Below, piece by piece: positions 19,283 through 27,936 of a DNA stretch of 64,000 nt. The DNA lies in contig JAUIJD010000002.1 in assembly GCA_030431475.1 (NCBI GenBank), positions 1 to 64,000 of the forward strand, written 5' to 3'. The position numbers and the translations under genes are program-made. The DNA comes from Verrucomicrobiia bacterium. Its GTDB lineage: Bacteria > Verrucomicrobiota > Verrucomicrobiia > Verrucomicrobiales > Akkermansiaceae. The notes beneath the pieces are model-generated. The model ran no database searches. It was not told where the DNA came from and worked only from the letters and a program-made list of their open reading frames with translations. The stretch's first letter is position 1. The number at the start of each line of letters is the position of its first letter.

Positions 19283-20131
19283 ATGACAAAACCCCTCGCC
19301 CTCTTCGTGGCTTCAACCTTTGTGGCCGGCTCTGCCAGCGCCGTGGTTCTCTACAGCGATACCTTCGACAACGGCAGCACTCCCACACAGGCCTTCGACG
19401 GATCCTCGACGCCCGAGGTGAACCTGTTGGGTGCAAGCAACGTTCTCGAGCAGTACGGGAGCGGATCCCAGGAGAACCACGTGGATCGCTGGAGGGCCGA
19501 CTCGGTCAGCGACATCAGTGGTCTCAGCTGGGATGCCAATGGCACCCGCTACAACTGGGCGACCGGTGCCCATGCCAGCACGATCGCCCTCAACGGCTTG
19601 AGGATCTCCGGTCTGATGCGCACCGGCAACGGTGGTGACTTCCTCGCCTTCGGCTTCGGCATGGACGGCACCGATCCGGTCGGATCGGGCTTCGGGACGG
19701 TGTATTCCGACCCGAGCGCCGACTGGGGCATCCGCTTCGAAAACGACCGCATGATCTCTTTCGACGGCGGCACGACCACCCCTCGCTACCGCACGGATGT
19801 CGATCCGGGTGCCTACAACTTCGGCAACTACAACCCCTTCACCTTCCAACTCGATCTGGTCTTCGACGATGGAAACTTCGACGCGGGATCCACGGTGACG
19901 GCGAGCCTGATCCTGAGTGACGGCACCACCACCCAGACCTACACTGACTTCGACACCTGGACGCTGGCAGGAACCGACGAGTTCATCATCGACATGGCGT
20001 ATCACGTCACCGGAAGCGGTGAAGGCCTGCTCTATGACATTGAGGTGGCCTCGGTTCCCGAGCCGGGTGTCGCGCTGCTCGGAGGACTGGGAGTTCTCGG
20101 TCTTCTCCGCCGCCGTCGTTCGCGTTCTTGA
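19283..20131 (+). CDS. PEP-CTERM-sorted secreted protein
   Basis: A 282-aa protein with an N-terminal signal (MTKPLALFVASTFVAGSASA), a concanavalin-like module (TRYNWATGAHAS; WGIRFENDRMISFDGG) and a C-terminal PEP-CTERM tripartite tail: VPEPG, a hydrophobic stretch (VALLGGLGVLGLL) and RRRRSRS. PEP-CTERM proteins are cleaved by exosortase and usually displayed on or released from the cell surface in matrix-forming bacteria; no exosortase gene is in this window. The body is homologous to the RYDW/RYNW modules of the GH78 enzyme and of the 1018-aa protein, so it may be a minimal version of that module. The start is preceded by CCAACCAACCAACAGACCA, with no Shine-Dalgarno. Confidence 0.9.
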   Translation: MTKPLALFVASTFVAGSASAVVLYSDTFDNGSTPTQAFDGSSTPEVNLLGASNVLEQYGSGSQENHVDRWRADSVSDISGLSWDANGTRYNWATGAHASTIALNGLRISGLMRTGNGGDFLAFGFGMDGTDPVGSGFGTVYSDPSADWGIRFENDRMISFDGGTTTPRYRTDVDPGAYNFGNYNPFTFQLDLVFDDGNFDAGSTVTASLILSDGTTTQTYTDFDTWTLAGTDEFIIDMAYHVTGSGEGLLYDIEVASVPEPGVALLGGLGVLGLLRRRRSRS

Positions 20132-20159
20132 AGCAGGCGACAAGCCGTCAATTCTCTCC

Positions 20160-20197
20160 GGCTCCGGGCTTGTTCAAGCTCGGAGCCGTTTTGTTTT
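20160..20197 (+). terminator. Rho-independent terminator after PEP-CTERM gene
   Basis: Stem GGCTCCG (20160-20166) / CGGAGCC (20181-20187), with additional internal pairing of GGCTTG and CAAGCT, followed by GTTTTGTTTT (20188-20197). It lies 28 nt after the stop codon. Confidence 0.85.
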
Positions 20198-20273
20198 GCG
20201 GCGCGTGCGGTCGGGTCCACGGTCCATCGGGACGGCCTGCAAAGTCCGCGGAGTTCGGGTATAAGCCTCAAGG

Positions 20274-20298
20274 GTTAGTCCCGTGTAGGTATTGTGAG
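20274..20298 (+). promoter_or_regulatory. Divergent copy of the 25-nt upstream motif (before Verru_Chthon A gene)
   Basis: Reads GTTAGTC, nine nt (CCGTGTAGG), TATTG-TGAG. It keeps TA-x-TC, the nine-nt spacing and the exact TATTG half-site. It ends 24 nt before the ATG at 20323. A second partial half-site (GGGGGTATT) lies at 20311-20319. Confidence 0.35.
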
Positions 20299-20322
20299 AT
20301 TCACCGCGGCGGGGGTATTCAC

Positions 20323-23300
20323 ATGGTAACCCTCATGCTGAGTTCCAAACCCGACTCCGCCCGGCGACGTGGCTTCGCCCTGGTGATCACCATTTCGTTG
20401 ATGGTCCTGCTCAGCCTTCTGGCGGTGGGCCTTCTCTCCCTGTCCAGTGTGTCGCTGCGCGGCGCTTCGCGTCAGGAGGCGATGGCCGAGGCCCGCGCCA
20501 ATGCCCGGCTGGCACTGACTCTGGCGATCGGGGAATTGCAGAAGGAACTCGGCCCGGACCAGCGGATCAGCGCGTCGGCGTCGATCCTCGCCAGCGAGGA
20601 GGATGCGGATGGCGGGGTGAGCCGTGGGTGGGTCGGGGTGTGGAATTCATGGGAAGGGGAGAACCGCTATCTTTCGAGCGTGCACGGACCTTCGGACCTG
20701 GTGCCCGATCTGTCCGATCACCGTCGGGACTCGTTCCGGCGCTGGCTGGTCTCGTCTCCCGCCGGAAAGCTCACCGACCTCGATGCCGCATCGGCGACGG
20801 GAGGTGACGAGGCGGTCGAGCTGGTGGGGCCGGGGACGCTCGGTGCGGCGGACGACGAGGCGCTCCGGGTGTCGGTGCCGCGGGTGGTGGTGTCCGGACG
20901 CCCGGATGGTGCGGGCGGGGGGCTGTCATGGTGGGTCTGCGACCAGAGCCAGAAGGGGCTGATCCGGGCCGGGCGGGCGGATGAGGATCTTGAGGGGATG
21001 TCGGCCGTGATGGATGAGACGGAGTCGCCGTCTTCGATCGGCGAGGAATTCTACGAGGCGATCGGAAGGCCGCTGGATCCCGACGAACTCCGCCGCGCCG
21101 TGGTTTCGGCGGGTTCGCTCGAGTTGGTCACTTCCGCCGAGGATGTGGGCCGCCATTTCCACGACCTGACGACCGACGCGCGGTCGGTGCTGGCCGATGT
21201 GCGCGAGGGGGGGCTCAAGCGCGACCTGAACCTGCTCGCGGACCGCTACGACGCGGACTTCTCCAGCCGCAACGGTCTTCCGCTTTCGGAGGACTACATG
21301 CTCTACGATTTCGGCGAGTTGCACCGGGTGCCGCTTCATGACCTGCTGACCTACTACTCGCTCTACAAGGCCCGCCCGGCGGGATCCCGGGGCGCCTTGG
21401 TGGCGAGCGGACGCGACAAGCCCTACGTTCCGAGCATTTCCGCGAAGGAATGGAGTGCCGACCGGAACGCACTCACCACCAATCTCTATCGCCAGCCGGT
21501 AATGGTGAAGCTGCAACTCGCGATCTGGGCGCGGGCGGAGAAGAGCGGCAGCAAGCCGGAGCGCCCCTACCGCCTCAAGCTGCGCTTCAGCCCCATCCTG
21601 ACGCTGTGGAATCCCTACAACGTGCCGCTGACGCTGAACTCAAGCGGCAGCGACGGGTTGCGGGTCGACATCCTGGGCATCTCGGCCGACATCGCGGTGT
21701 GGCCCGAATATGTGGCCGGCTCCGACCGCGGACGCGAATCCTCTTCCCTCGGCGGATTGACGACCGGGCGGGGCGATGACGCCAGCAATTCCGAGGAGCT
21801 GGCGAAGATGGTGATCGAGGACCAGATCGTCTTCGCGCCCGGCGAGGTGCGCGTGTTCTCCCTCGACAAGGTCTATGAAAGCCTCACCACGGAACGTGAG
21901 TTGAAGCCGGGCTACTGGCCGATCTCGGGCAACGAGGTGGACTACTACGACATTCGTATCAGCCGTGGTGGTTCGGTGGGGGTGACCTACGACAGCGACT
22001 CGGTGACCTTCAAGCCGGACCAGATGATCGGGGTGGGTTTCGCCGGAGGCACGGCCGACACCAGCGTGACCGACCTCAAGTACTCGCAGGGGGTGTCGAT
22101 CGAAGTGCGCCCCGACTACCCGGGCAGCGAGACCAGCTGGCGGACTCAGGCGCTCTACTCGCGCCGGGCACCGATGAAGCGGCCCGACGAGCGCACGGCG
22201 GCGGAGATGAACGAGTTCAACCAACTCGTGTTCGGGCTCGGGAGCTTCCTCGACGGGGAGGAGCTGGCGTTCCGTGGCGGCGAGGGTGGGGGCAAGTTCA
22301 TCCGCAAGCCATACAGCATCCGTAATCTGGAGTCGCCGGAGGGAGAGATGGTCGCGGTCTTCAGCTACGGCGTTGCCGGGGAGGACGAGGTCATTTCCAA
22401 TCTCCTCGGTCGCAACCCGCGTTTTCCGTGCCGGCCCTTCCTTCACAGCCTGCCGACGGTCGCCTCCCCCTGGATCCAGGATGTGACCACCGCGGCCCTC
22501 TACAACCTCGGCTGGAACTGGCGCATCGAGGACGGCGAGGCCGCGAGCAACGAGATCGTCGTCGACGGGGTTCGCGGGCGTTTCGGAGGCGGCTGGTCGG
22601 CGGCCTACGGGCAGGACCGGGTGGTGCAGTATGAGATTCCGCAGCGCCCTTTCCACTCCCTCGCGCACTTTGCCCATGCCTCGCTCGGAGGGTGGTCAAT
22701 CGCTCGGAATCACCCCACCGATCAATCGGGGGGACTGCAGCCGCATGAAACGACGACAGCCCATGGGCAGGGGGGGCTCTTTCCTGCCGTCAGCATGCCG
22801 GTGGGCAACTCCTACGCGCATCCGCTGATTCCCAAGGATCAGGCATTCACGACGTGGAACACGCGGAAGTATCACGATGTGGAGCGAGAGGAGCCCTTCG
22901 TGGATCACTCGTATCTCGCGAACTACGCGTTGTGGGACGAGTATTTCATGTCCTCGATCGCGGACCGCAAGCGGGGGCTTCACGAGAGTTCGGAGTTCGA
23001 GGCGGCGTCCGCGTCGCAACTGGCCGAGGCCTTCTTCGGCGACGAGGGGGAGTCGCTTCCGAATCATCGTTTCGTCCCGGTGGCCGATGCGAGCTGGAGC
23101 GAGCTGCGGTCCGAGATCTTCCGCGGCAGCAGGCCCGACGACCGGGCGCATGAGATCATCGCCCGCTACCTTCTTCTGGACGGTGGTTTCAACGTCAACT
23201 CGACCTCCGTGGCGGCCTGGGAGTCGCTGTTCGCGTCGTTGAAGGGGCGGCCGACCCTGAGCATCCCCGGCGATGCCGACAGCCTTCGTTTCGAAACACG

Positions 23301-24003
23301 GGACCACGACGACGAAACGCCGGTCGTGACCTTCGGCGTGGGGACCGACGAGGCGATTCCCGCCGACTCGGACCTGCGCAGCGACGGCTTCGCCCCCGAG
23401 CAATGGACGGGCTCTTTCACCTTGAACGACGGACAGATCCGGGAACTCGCCGAAGCCATGGTCGAGGAGGTGAGGAAGCGTGGCCCGTTCCTTTCGCTAT
23501 CGGACTTCATGAACCGCCGGCTCGACAGCGATTCCGAGCTCGCGCTCAAGAGAGCGCTGCAGGCGGCGATCGACGAAGCCGGTCTCAACCGCCAGGTCGA
23601 TTCCTCCCGGACCGCCGACATGGGCAGACCATCGTATTTCATGGCCACCTTGAGGCAGCGGGACCGGGATCCGATCGAGTTCCGCGAGGCGGCGGAGGGT
23701 GCGGTGATCCAGGGATCGACCGCCTACATCGACCAGGCCGACATCCTCCGCTCGATCGACACCAGGCTGGTTCCCCGTGGCGACACCTTCGTGGTCAGAA
23801 CCTGTGGCGAGTCCACCGATGCGAACGGAGAGGTCGTCGCCCGCGCCTACTGCGAGGCGGTCGTCCAGCGGATGCCGGCCTATCTCGACGAGGCGGATGA
23901 TCCCGAGGTCAAGGCGGGGGACCTGAGCAGCCCGGTGAACCAGAGGTTCGGGCGTCAACTGCGAGTGGTTTCCTTCCGCTGGCTCTCTCCCGATGAAGTC
24001 TGA
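20323..24003 (+). CDS. Verru_Chthon cassette protein A (prepilin-like, very large)
   Basis: A 1226-aa protein from ATG 20323, with an alternative ATG at 20335. The N-terminus is a class-III prepilin-like segment: basic SARRRG, then FALVITISLMVLLSLLAVGL, then ARANARLALTLAIGELQKEL, the hallmark of the TIGR02600 Verru_Chthon cassette A family of Verrucomicrobia. The glutamate expected at mature position 5 of type IV pilins is absent (FALVIT). The remaining 1150 residues are not assignable to an enzyme family by eye. In other genomes this protein is described with partners B, C and D; none is visible here. Instead two small secreted paralogues follow directly. Function is unknown; assembly or secretion of an envelope structure is a plausible but unproven idea. 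Confidence 0.85.
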   Translation: MVTLMLSSKPDSARRRGFALVITISLMVLLSLLAVGLLSLSSVSLRGASRQEAMAEARANARLALTLAIGELQKELGPDQRISASASILASEEDADGGVSRGWVGVWNSWEGENRYLSSVHGPSDLVPDLSDHRRDSFRRWLVSSPAGKLTDLDAASATGGDEAVELVGPGTLGAADDEALRVSVPRVVVSGRPDGAGGGLSWWVCDQSQKGLIRAGRADEDLEGMSAVMDETESPSSIGEEFYEAIGRPLDPDELRRAVVSAGSLELVTSAEDVGRHFHDLTTDARSVLADVREGGLKRDLNLLADRYDADFSSRNGLPLSEDYMLYDFGELHRVPLHDLLTYYSLYKARPAGSRGALVASGRDKPYVPSISAKEWSADRNALTTNLYRQPVMVKLQLAIWARAEKSGSKPERPYRLKLRFSPILTLWNPYNVPLTLNSSGSDGLRVDILGISADIAVWPEYVAGSDRGRESSSLGGLTTGRGDDASNSEELAKMVIEDQIVFAPGEVRVFSLDKVYESLTTERELKPGYWPISGNEVDYYDIRISRGGSVGVTYDSDSVTFKPDQMIGVGFAGGTADTSVTDLKYSQGVSIEVRPDYPGSETSWRTQALYSRRAPMKRPDERTAAEMNEFNQLVFGLGSFLDGEELAFRGGEGGGKFIRKPYSIRNLESPEGEMVAVFSYGVAGEDEVISNLLGRNPRFPCRPFLHSLPTVASPWIQDVTTAALYNLGWNWRIEDGEAASNEIVVDGVRGRFGGGWSAAYGQDRVVQYEIPQRPFHSLAHFAHASLGGWSIARNHPTDQSGGLQPHETTTAHGQGGLFPAVSMPVGNSYAHPLIPKDQAFTTWNTRKYHDVEREEPFVDHSYLANYALWDEYFMSSIADRKRGLHESSEFEAASASQLAEAFFGDEGESLPNHRFVPVADASWSELRSEIFRGSRPDDRAHEIIARYLLLDGGFNVNSTSVAAWESLFASLKGRPTLSIPGDADSLRFETRDHDDETPVVTFGVGTDEAIPADSDLRSDGFAPEQWTGSFTLNDGQIRELAEAMVEEVRKRGPFLSLSDFMNRRLDSDSELALKRALQAAIDEAGLNRQVDSSRTADMGRPSYFMATLRQRDRDPIEFREAAEGAVIQGSTAYIDQADILRSIDTRLVPRGDTFVVRTCGESTDANGEVVARAYCEAVVQRMPAYLDEADDPEVKAGDLSSPVNQRFGRQLRVVSFRWLSPDEV

Positions 24004-24007
24004 ATCC

Positions 24008-24730
24008 ATGCTGAAATTGCCCTCCATCGCCTTCGTGGCCGCGATCGTCACGATGGGCTGCCTCGTGCCGGCCTTCGCCCAGCAGAACGCCAAGGTCACG
24101 GTCCGCTCCGCCATGTTTCCCGGAGCCGGGATCGAGGATTCACTGGTGCTCTACACCGGTGAAGGCAAGGAGGGGGCGGAGGTTCCGGTGTGGGGAGGAA
24201 AATTCTCTCCCGAGTTCAAGCTGCCCCGGCAGGAAGTCTGGCGTTTCGGTGAATGGGAAACCGGGACCAACGACCAGGGCAAGGTGGTTCCGGTTTTCAA
24301 GGAGCGCGGACGGGTGAAGCCACCGGCCGGACAGCGGCTTTGGCTGGTGTTCTTCCGGGAGAAGGCCGAAGCGGATTCGCCACTCAAGGTGAGGGCGTTC
24401 AGCGTGGACCAGGGGTCGCTCAAGGAGGGCGGGGCGGTGGTGATGAACCTGTCCGTCAACCCGGTCGGTGCGCAGATCGGAGACCGCAAAGTGAGTGTCA
24501 AGCCGGGCAGTCAGGCGGTCGTCGAGCCTGGCTCGAAACGCGGACAGAGCTACCCGGTGAAGTTCTTTTATCCGCACAACGGGCAGCTCCGGCCGTTCGT
24601 GGCCACGACCTGGTTTCACGGGGAGCGCCGGAGGCGGTTGGCGATCGTGCTGCAGGCGGGGGAAGGGACTCCGCCCAAACTCCTCACGGTGGACGACATT
24701 GCCGCGAAGGAAGATGAGCCGGCTCGCTGA
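24008..24730 (+). CDS. Small secreted protein of unknown family (paralogue 1)
   Basis: A 240-aa protein. ATG 24008 gives a compact signal peptide (MLKLPSIAFVAAIVTMGCLVPAFA); an in-frame ATG at 23993 overlaps the end of the Verru_Chthon A gene. I do not recognise a family. The mature part is beta-rich with short signature stretches RLWLVFFREKAEAD, GGAVVMNLS, VKFFYPHNGQLRPFVATTW and FHGERRRRLAIVL. It is clearly homologous along its length to the next gene (SSVWLVFHQKESEA, GGVAVLNLS, RPFVTTNWFLGEKRRRLAVIL). It directly follows Verru_Chthon A and is probably co-transcribed with it. Confidence 0.75.
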   Translation: MLKLPSIAFVAAIVTMGCLVPAFAQQNAKVTVRSAMFPGAGIEDSLVLYTGEGKEGAEVPVWGGKFSPEFKLPRQEVWRFGEWETGTNDQGKVVPVFKERGRVKPPAGQRLWLVFFREKAEADSPLKVRAFSVDQGSLKEGGAVVMNLSVNPVGAQIGDRKVSVKPGSQAVVEPGSKRGQSYPVKFFYPHNGQLRPFVATTWFHGERRRRLAIVLQAGEGTPPKLLTVDDIAAKEDEPAR

Positions 24731-24776
24731 TCGCTGGAGGGCGTCACGCCCCGGATGTCACCGCACGGATAAGACC

Positions 24777-25502
24777 ATGATCATGAACAAGATGGGAAAG
24801 CGGCACCTGCTGGTGCTTGGTGGAGTGCTCTTGATGGCGATCTGCCGGGGTGAAACCGATGGACCGGTCACGGTCCGCGCCGTGATGGTGGGGTCGTCTC
24901 CCGATGAAAAAGCCTCGGTGGTGTATCTCCAAGATCGCACGCCCGTGGAACCGCTCCCCATCGGCAACCGACGGTTCTCGGAGAAGTTCCAGCTCTCCCG
25001 GGAGAAGCCCTGGGTGTTCGGGTTCTGGACGAACGTGGCGGGCTCGAAAGCGTTTCAGGAGGAATGCCGGATCGATCCGCCCGCCGCTTCGAGCGTGTGG
25101 CTGGTGTTCCATCAGAAGGAGTCCGAAGCGTTGTCGGATGGGGGCGAAACCTCGGCTTCCCTGAGCGTTCAGGTGCTCGATTCGTCGGCGGTCCAGGAGG
25201 GGGGCGTGGCGGTGCTGAATCTCTCGGATGCGGAGATCGAAGCGGAGATTCGCGAGCAGACGAGCAGCGTGGAGGCCGGCCGGCAGTGGGTGATGACCCC
25301 CGGCGGGGAGATGGGGGATCGCTACGCGGTGAGATTTCACATGCTCCAGAACGGTCGGAAGCGTCCCTTCGTCACGACCAACTGGTTCCTCGGGGAGAAG
25401 CGTCGGCGCCTGGCGGTGATCCTTGACGAACCGGGGAGGACCGTGCCGAAGCTGATCGCCATCGACGAGATCGACGCGAGGAGCGATGACTCGGGCGGCT
25501 GA
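24777..25502 (+). CDS. Small secreted protein of unknown family (paralogue 2)
   Basis: A 241-aa protein from ATG 24777 (a second ATG lies two codons later), with signal peptide KRHLLVLGGVLLMAICRG. It is a tandem paralogue of the preceding gene: both share VTVRA/SAM near the mature N-terminus, FS-x-x-FKLPRQ / FSEKFQLSRE, W-x-FGEWETG / WVFGFWTNV, LVFF/H-x-x-x-EA, NLS, and the C-terminal R-R-R-LA-I/V-L. No catalytic motif is evident. Together with the Verru_Chthon A gene it forms a three-gene set that could act as one unit in the cell envelope (inference from proximity only). Confidence 0.75.
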   Translation: MIMNKMGKRHLLVLGGVLLMAICRGETDGPVTVRAVMVGSSPDEKASVVYLQDRTPVEPLPIGNRRFSEKFQLSREKPWVFGFWTNVAGSKAFQEECRIDPPAASSVWLVFHQKESEALSDGGETSASLSVQVLDSSAVQEGGVAVLNLSDAEIEAEIREQTSSVEAGRQWVMTPGGEMGDRYAVRFHMLQNGRKRPFVTTNWFLGEKRRRLAVILDEPGRTVPKLIAIDEIDARSDDSGG

Positions 25503-25571
25503 TGCACTGTGTCGCCGGTCGGCACCGCCTTTCCGGAGTTTCTTCGAACCCTATTCGCCCACGCGAGACTC

Positions 25572-27926
25572 ATGACCCGCCATTTGACCCTGCTTTCCGT
25601 CATTCTAACGACCGCCCTTGCCGGGGCCGAACCGCTCGAAGTCCGGGTGTCCCCGGTTTCGAAGCCGGACGGGGAGGGGTTCCACATGGGCACGGCTACG
25701 AACCCGGCCGGCGAGACGATCGGGATCAACAGCCGTTACCTCACCCGGGATGGCAAGCCGTGGATGCCGGTGATGGGTGAATTTCACTTCAGTCGCTGCC
25801 CGGCCGCGGAATGGCGCGAGGAATTGCTGCGGATGAAGGCGGGGGGGATCGACATCGCGGCCAGCTACGTCTTCTGGAACCACCACGAGGAGGTTGAGGG
25901 CGAGTGGGACTGGTCGGGTCGGCGGAACCTGCGTGAGTTCGTTCGCCTCTGCGGCGAGACCGGCATGCTGGCGGCGATCCGGGTCGGCCCGTGGTGCCAC
26001 GGGGAGGTGCGCAACGGAGGCGTGCCCGACTGGGCGCTGGAGAAGGAGTGGAAGCTGCGCTCGGAGGATCCGGCCTATCTCGAGCAGGTGCGACGGCTCT
26101 ATGGACAGATCGCCAAGCAGCTCGAGGGGCAGCTGTGGAAGGACGGCGGCCCGGTGGTGGCGATCCAGGTGGAGAACGAGTACCGCGGGCACGGAGGGCA
26201 CCTGATGCACCTGAAGGAGATCGCCCGGGAGGTCGGGCTCGACGTGCCTCTCTACACCCGGACCGGGTGGCCGGCGCTCGCCTCGCCGGTGCCCTTCGGC
26301 GAGATCGCCCCGCTTTTCGGCGCCTACGCGGAGGGCTTCTGGGACCGCAAGCTGCGCTCGATGCCCGGCAAGTACTGGGCGGCGTTCCGGTTCATGGAGA
26401 CCCGCACCGACGCGGCGATCGCGACCGAGCAGCTCGGGGACCGGGCGATCCGCGACGAGGAGGACGCGAACCGCTATCCCTATCTGACCTGCGAGCTCGG
26501 CGGGGGGATGATGAACAGCTACCACCGCCGGATCCGGATCCAGCCCGAAGACATCGAGGCCGTGGCCCTCGTGAAGGTCGGCTCGGGCGGCAACCTGCCG
26601 GGGTACTACATGTATCACGGCGGCGTGAATCCCGAGGGGAAGCTCACCACGCTGAACGAGGCGCAGGCCACGCCGATGACGAACTACAACGACATGCCGG
26701 TGAAGAACTACGACTTCCAGGCGCCGCTGGGCTCCTTCGGGCAGACGCGCGGGCACTATCACCGGCTGCGTCGGCTGCACCTTCTGTGCCGGGATTTCGG
26801 TGGCAAACTGGCGACGATGCCATCCTTCCTGCCCGAGGAGACCCCGGGTGAAGCCGGCGACACCGCGACCCTGCGGTGGGCGGTTCGATCCAATGGGGAT
26901 TCCGGCTTCCTCTTCGTCAACAATCACCAACGGGGTGCGGAGCTTCCGGCGCATGAGGACGTGCAGTTCGTCATTCGCGGAGGCGCGGAAGAGCGGCGGA
27001 TTCCCTCGGAGCCCTGCAAGGTGGCGCCGGGCTTGAGTTTCGTCTGGCCCTATCGGCTCAATCTCGTCGGGGGGCTGAGGTTGGAACATGCGAGCGCACA
27101 GCTGATCTGTCGCTGCGACGAGGAGGGGGATGTCACCCTGTTCTTCGCCGAGACCCCCGGGGTGCCGGCCGAGTTCGTCCTGTCGGACGGAAGCCGGAAG
27201 GTCCTTGAGCCGGGTCGTGGCGTGGGGATGCGGGTGACGAGCGGAGCGCATGAGGTGCGGATCGTGCTGCTGGACGACGCCGACTCGCGGGCTCTCTGGA
27301 AAGGCTCCGTGGCCGGGCGCGACCGGGTGGTGTTGAGCCGGGCGGACGTCCTGTTCGACCGGGATGGGATGCGATTGCGCGCTGAGAATCCGGATCATCT
27401 CGCGGCCCGGGTTTTCCCGCCACTCTCCGGTGCCGGGGAAAGCGACGGGGTGTTCGAGTCGGTCCGCCTGGATCCACCCGATACCGGCGAACTCGAGGTC
27501 GGTCTGACGCCTTTGCGGCAGGCCGGACCCGCCCGCGAGGTGGGGAAAGGGAAGCAGGGAGTGGCGGAGGCGCCCGGCGACGGTGATTTCGAGAACGCTG
27601 CGGCTTGGGAGATCACCCTGCCCGCCGACTTCGATCTGTCGGCGACCGATGCGTTGCTGAGGATCTCCTACCGAGGGGATGTGGCCCGGGTGAAAGTCGG
27701 AGACCGGTTGGTGATGGATGATTTCTACAATGGATCTCCGCTCGAGCTTGGGCTCAATCGTCACGCCGGAGCGCTCGAAAGCGGCGAGAGGATCGTGCTC
27801 GAGATTCTCCCGGTGCGGGCCAATGCGCCGATCTTTCTCCCGGACAAGCCCGAGGAAGGCACCTTGCTGGAGCTGGACTCCGTGAGGCTGGTGCCGCGGC
27901 TTTCGGGGAAGATCCCGAGCCGGTAG
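25572..27926 (+). CDS. Beta-galactosidase, GH35
   Basis: A 784-aa secreted protein from ATG 25572 (signal MTRHLTLLSVILTTALAGA); an upstream ATG at 25509 would only lengthen the leader. The GH35 TIM barrel begins with SRYLTRDGKPWMPVMGEFHF and contains AIRVGPWCHGEVRNGG, IQVENEY (acid/base E203) and LTCELGGGM (nucleophile E308). C-terminal beta domains follow. GH35 enzymes remove terminal beta-galactose, here most likely from galactan or arabinogalactan side chains of rhamnogalacturonan-I. It lies 69 bp downstream of the two unknown paralogues on the same strand. Confidence 0.93.
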   Translation: MTRHLTLLSVILTTALAGAEPLEVRVSPVSKPDGEGFHMGTATNPAGETIGINSRYLTRDGKPWMPVMGEFHFSRCPAAEWREELLRMKAGGIDIAASYVFWNHHEEVEGEWDWSGRRNLREFVRLCGETGMLAAIRVGPWCHGEVRNGGVPDWALEKEWKLRSEDPAYLEQVRRLYGQIAKQLEGQLWKDGGPVVAIQVENEYRGHGGHLMHLKEIAREVGLDVPLYTRTGWPALASPVPFGEIAPLFGAYAEGFWDRKLRSMPGKYWAAFRFMETRTDAAIATEQLGDRAIRDEEDANRYPYLTCELGGGMMNSYHRRIRIQPEDIEAVALVKVGSGGNLPGYYMYHGGVNPEGKLTTLNEAQATPMTNYNDMPVKNYDFQAPLGSFGQTRGHYHRLRRLHLLCRDFGGKLATMPSFLPEETPGEAGDTATLRWAVRSNGDSGFLFVNNHQRGAELPAHEDVQFVIRGGAEERRIPSEPCKVAPGLSFVWPYRLNLVGGLRLEHASAQLICRCDEEGDVTLFFAETPGVPAEFVLSDGSRKVLEPGRGVGMRVTSGAHEVRIVLLDDADSRALWKGSVAGRDRVVLSRADVLFDRDGMRLRAENPDHLAARVFPPLSGAGESDGVFESVRLDPPDTGELEVGLTPLRQAGPAREVGKGKQGVAEAPGDGDFENAAAWEITLPADFDLSATDALLRISYRGDVARVKVGDRLVMDDFYNGSPLELGLNRHAGALESGERIVLEILPVRANAPIFLPDKPEEGTLLELDSVRLVPRLSGKIPSR

Positions 27927-27936
27927 GACGGTCCGA

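Noticed and set aside
20311-20319. GGGGGTATT directly before the Verru_Chthon A start as a separate regulatory site
   Set aside because: It lacks the second half-site at the required nine-nt distance and lies too close to the start codon. It is mentioned only as a partial half-site.
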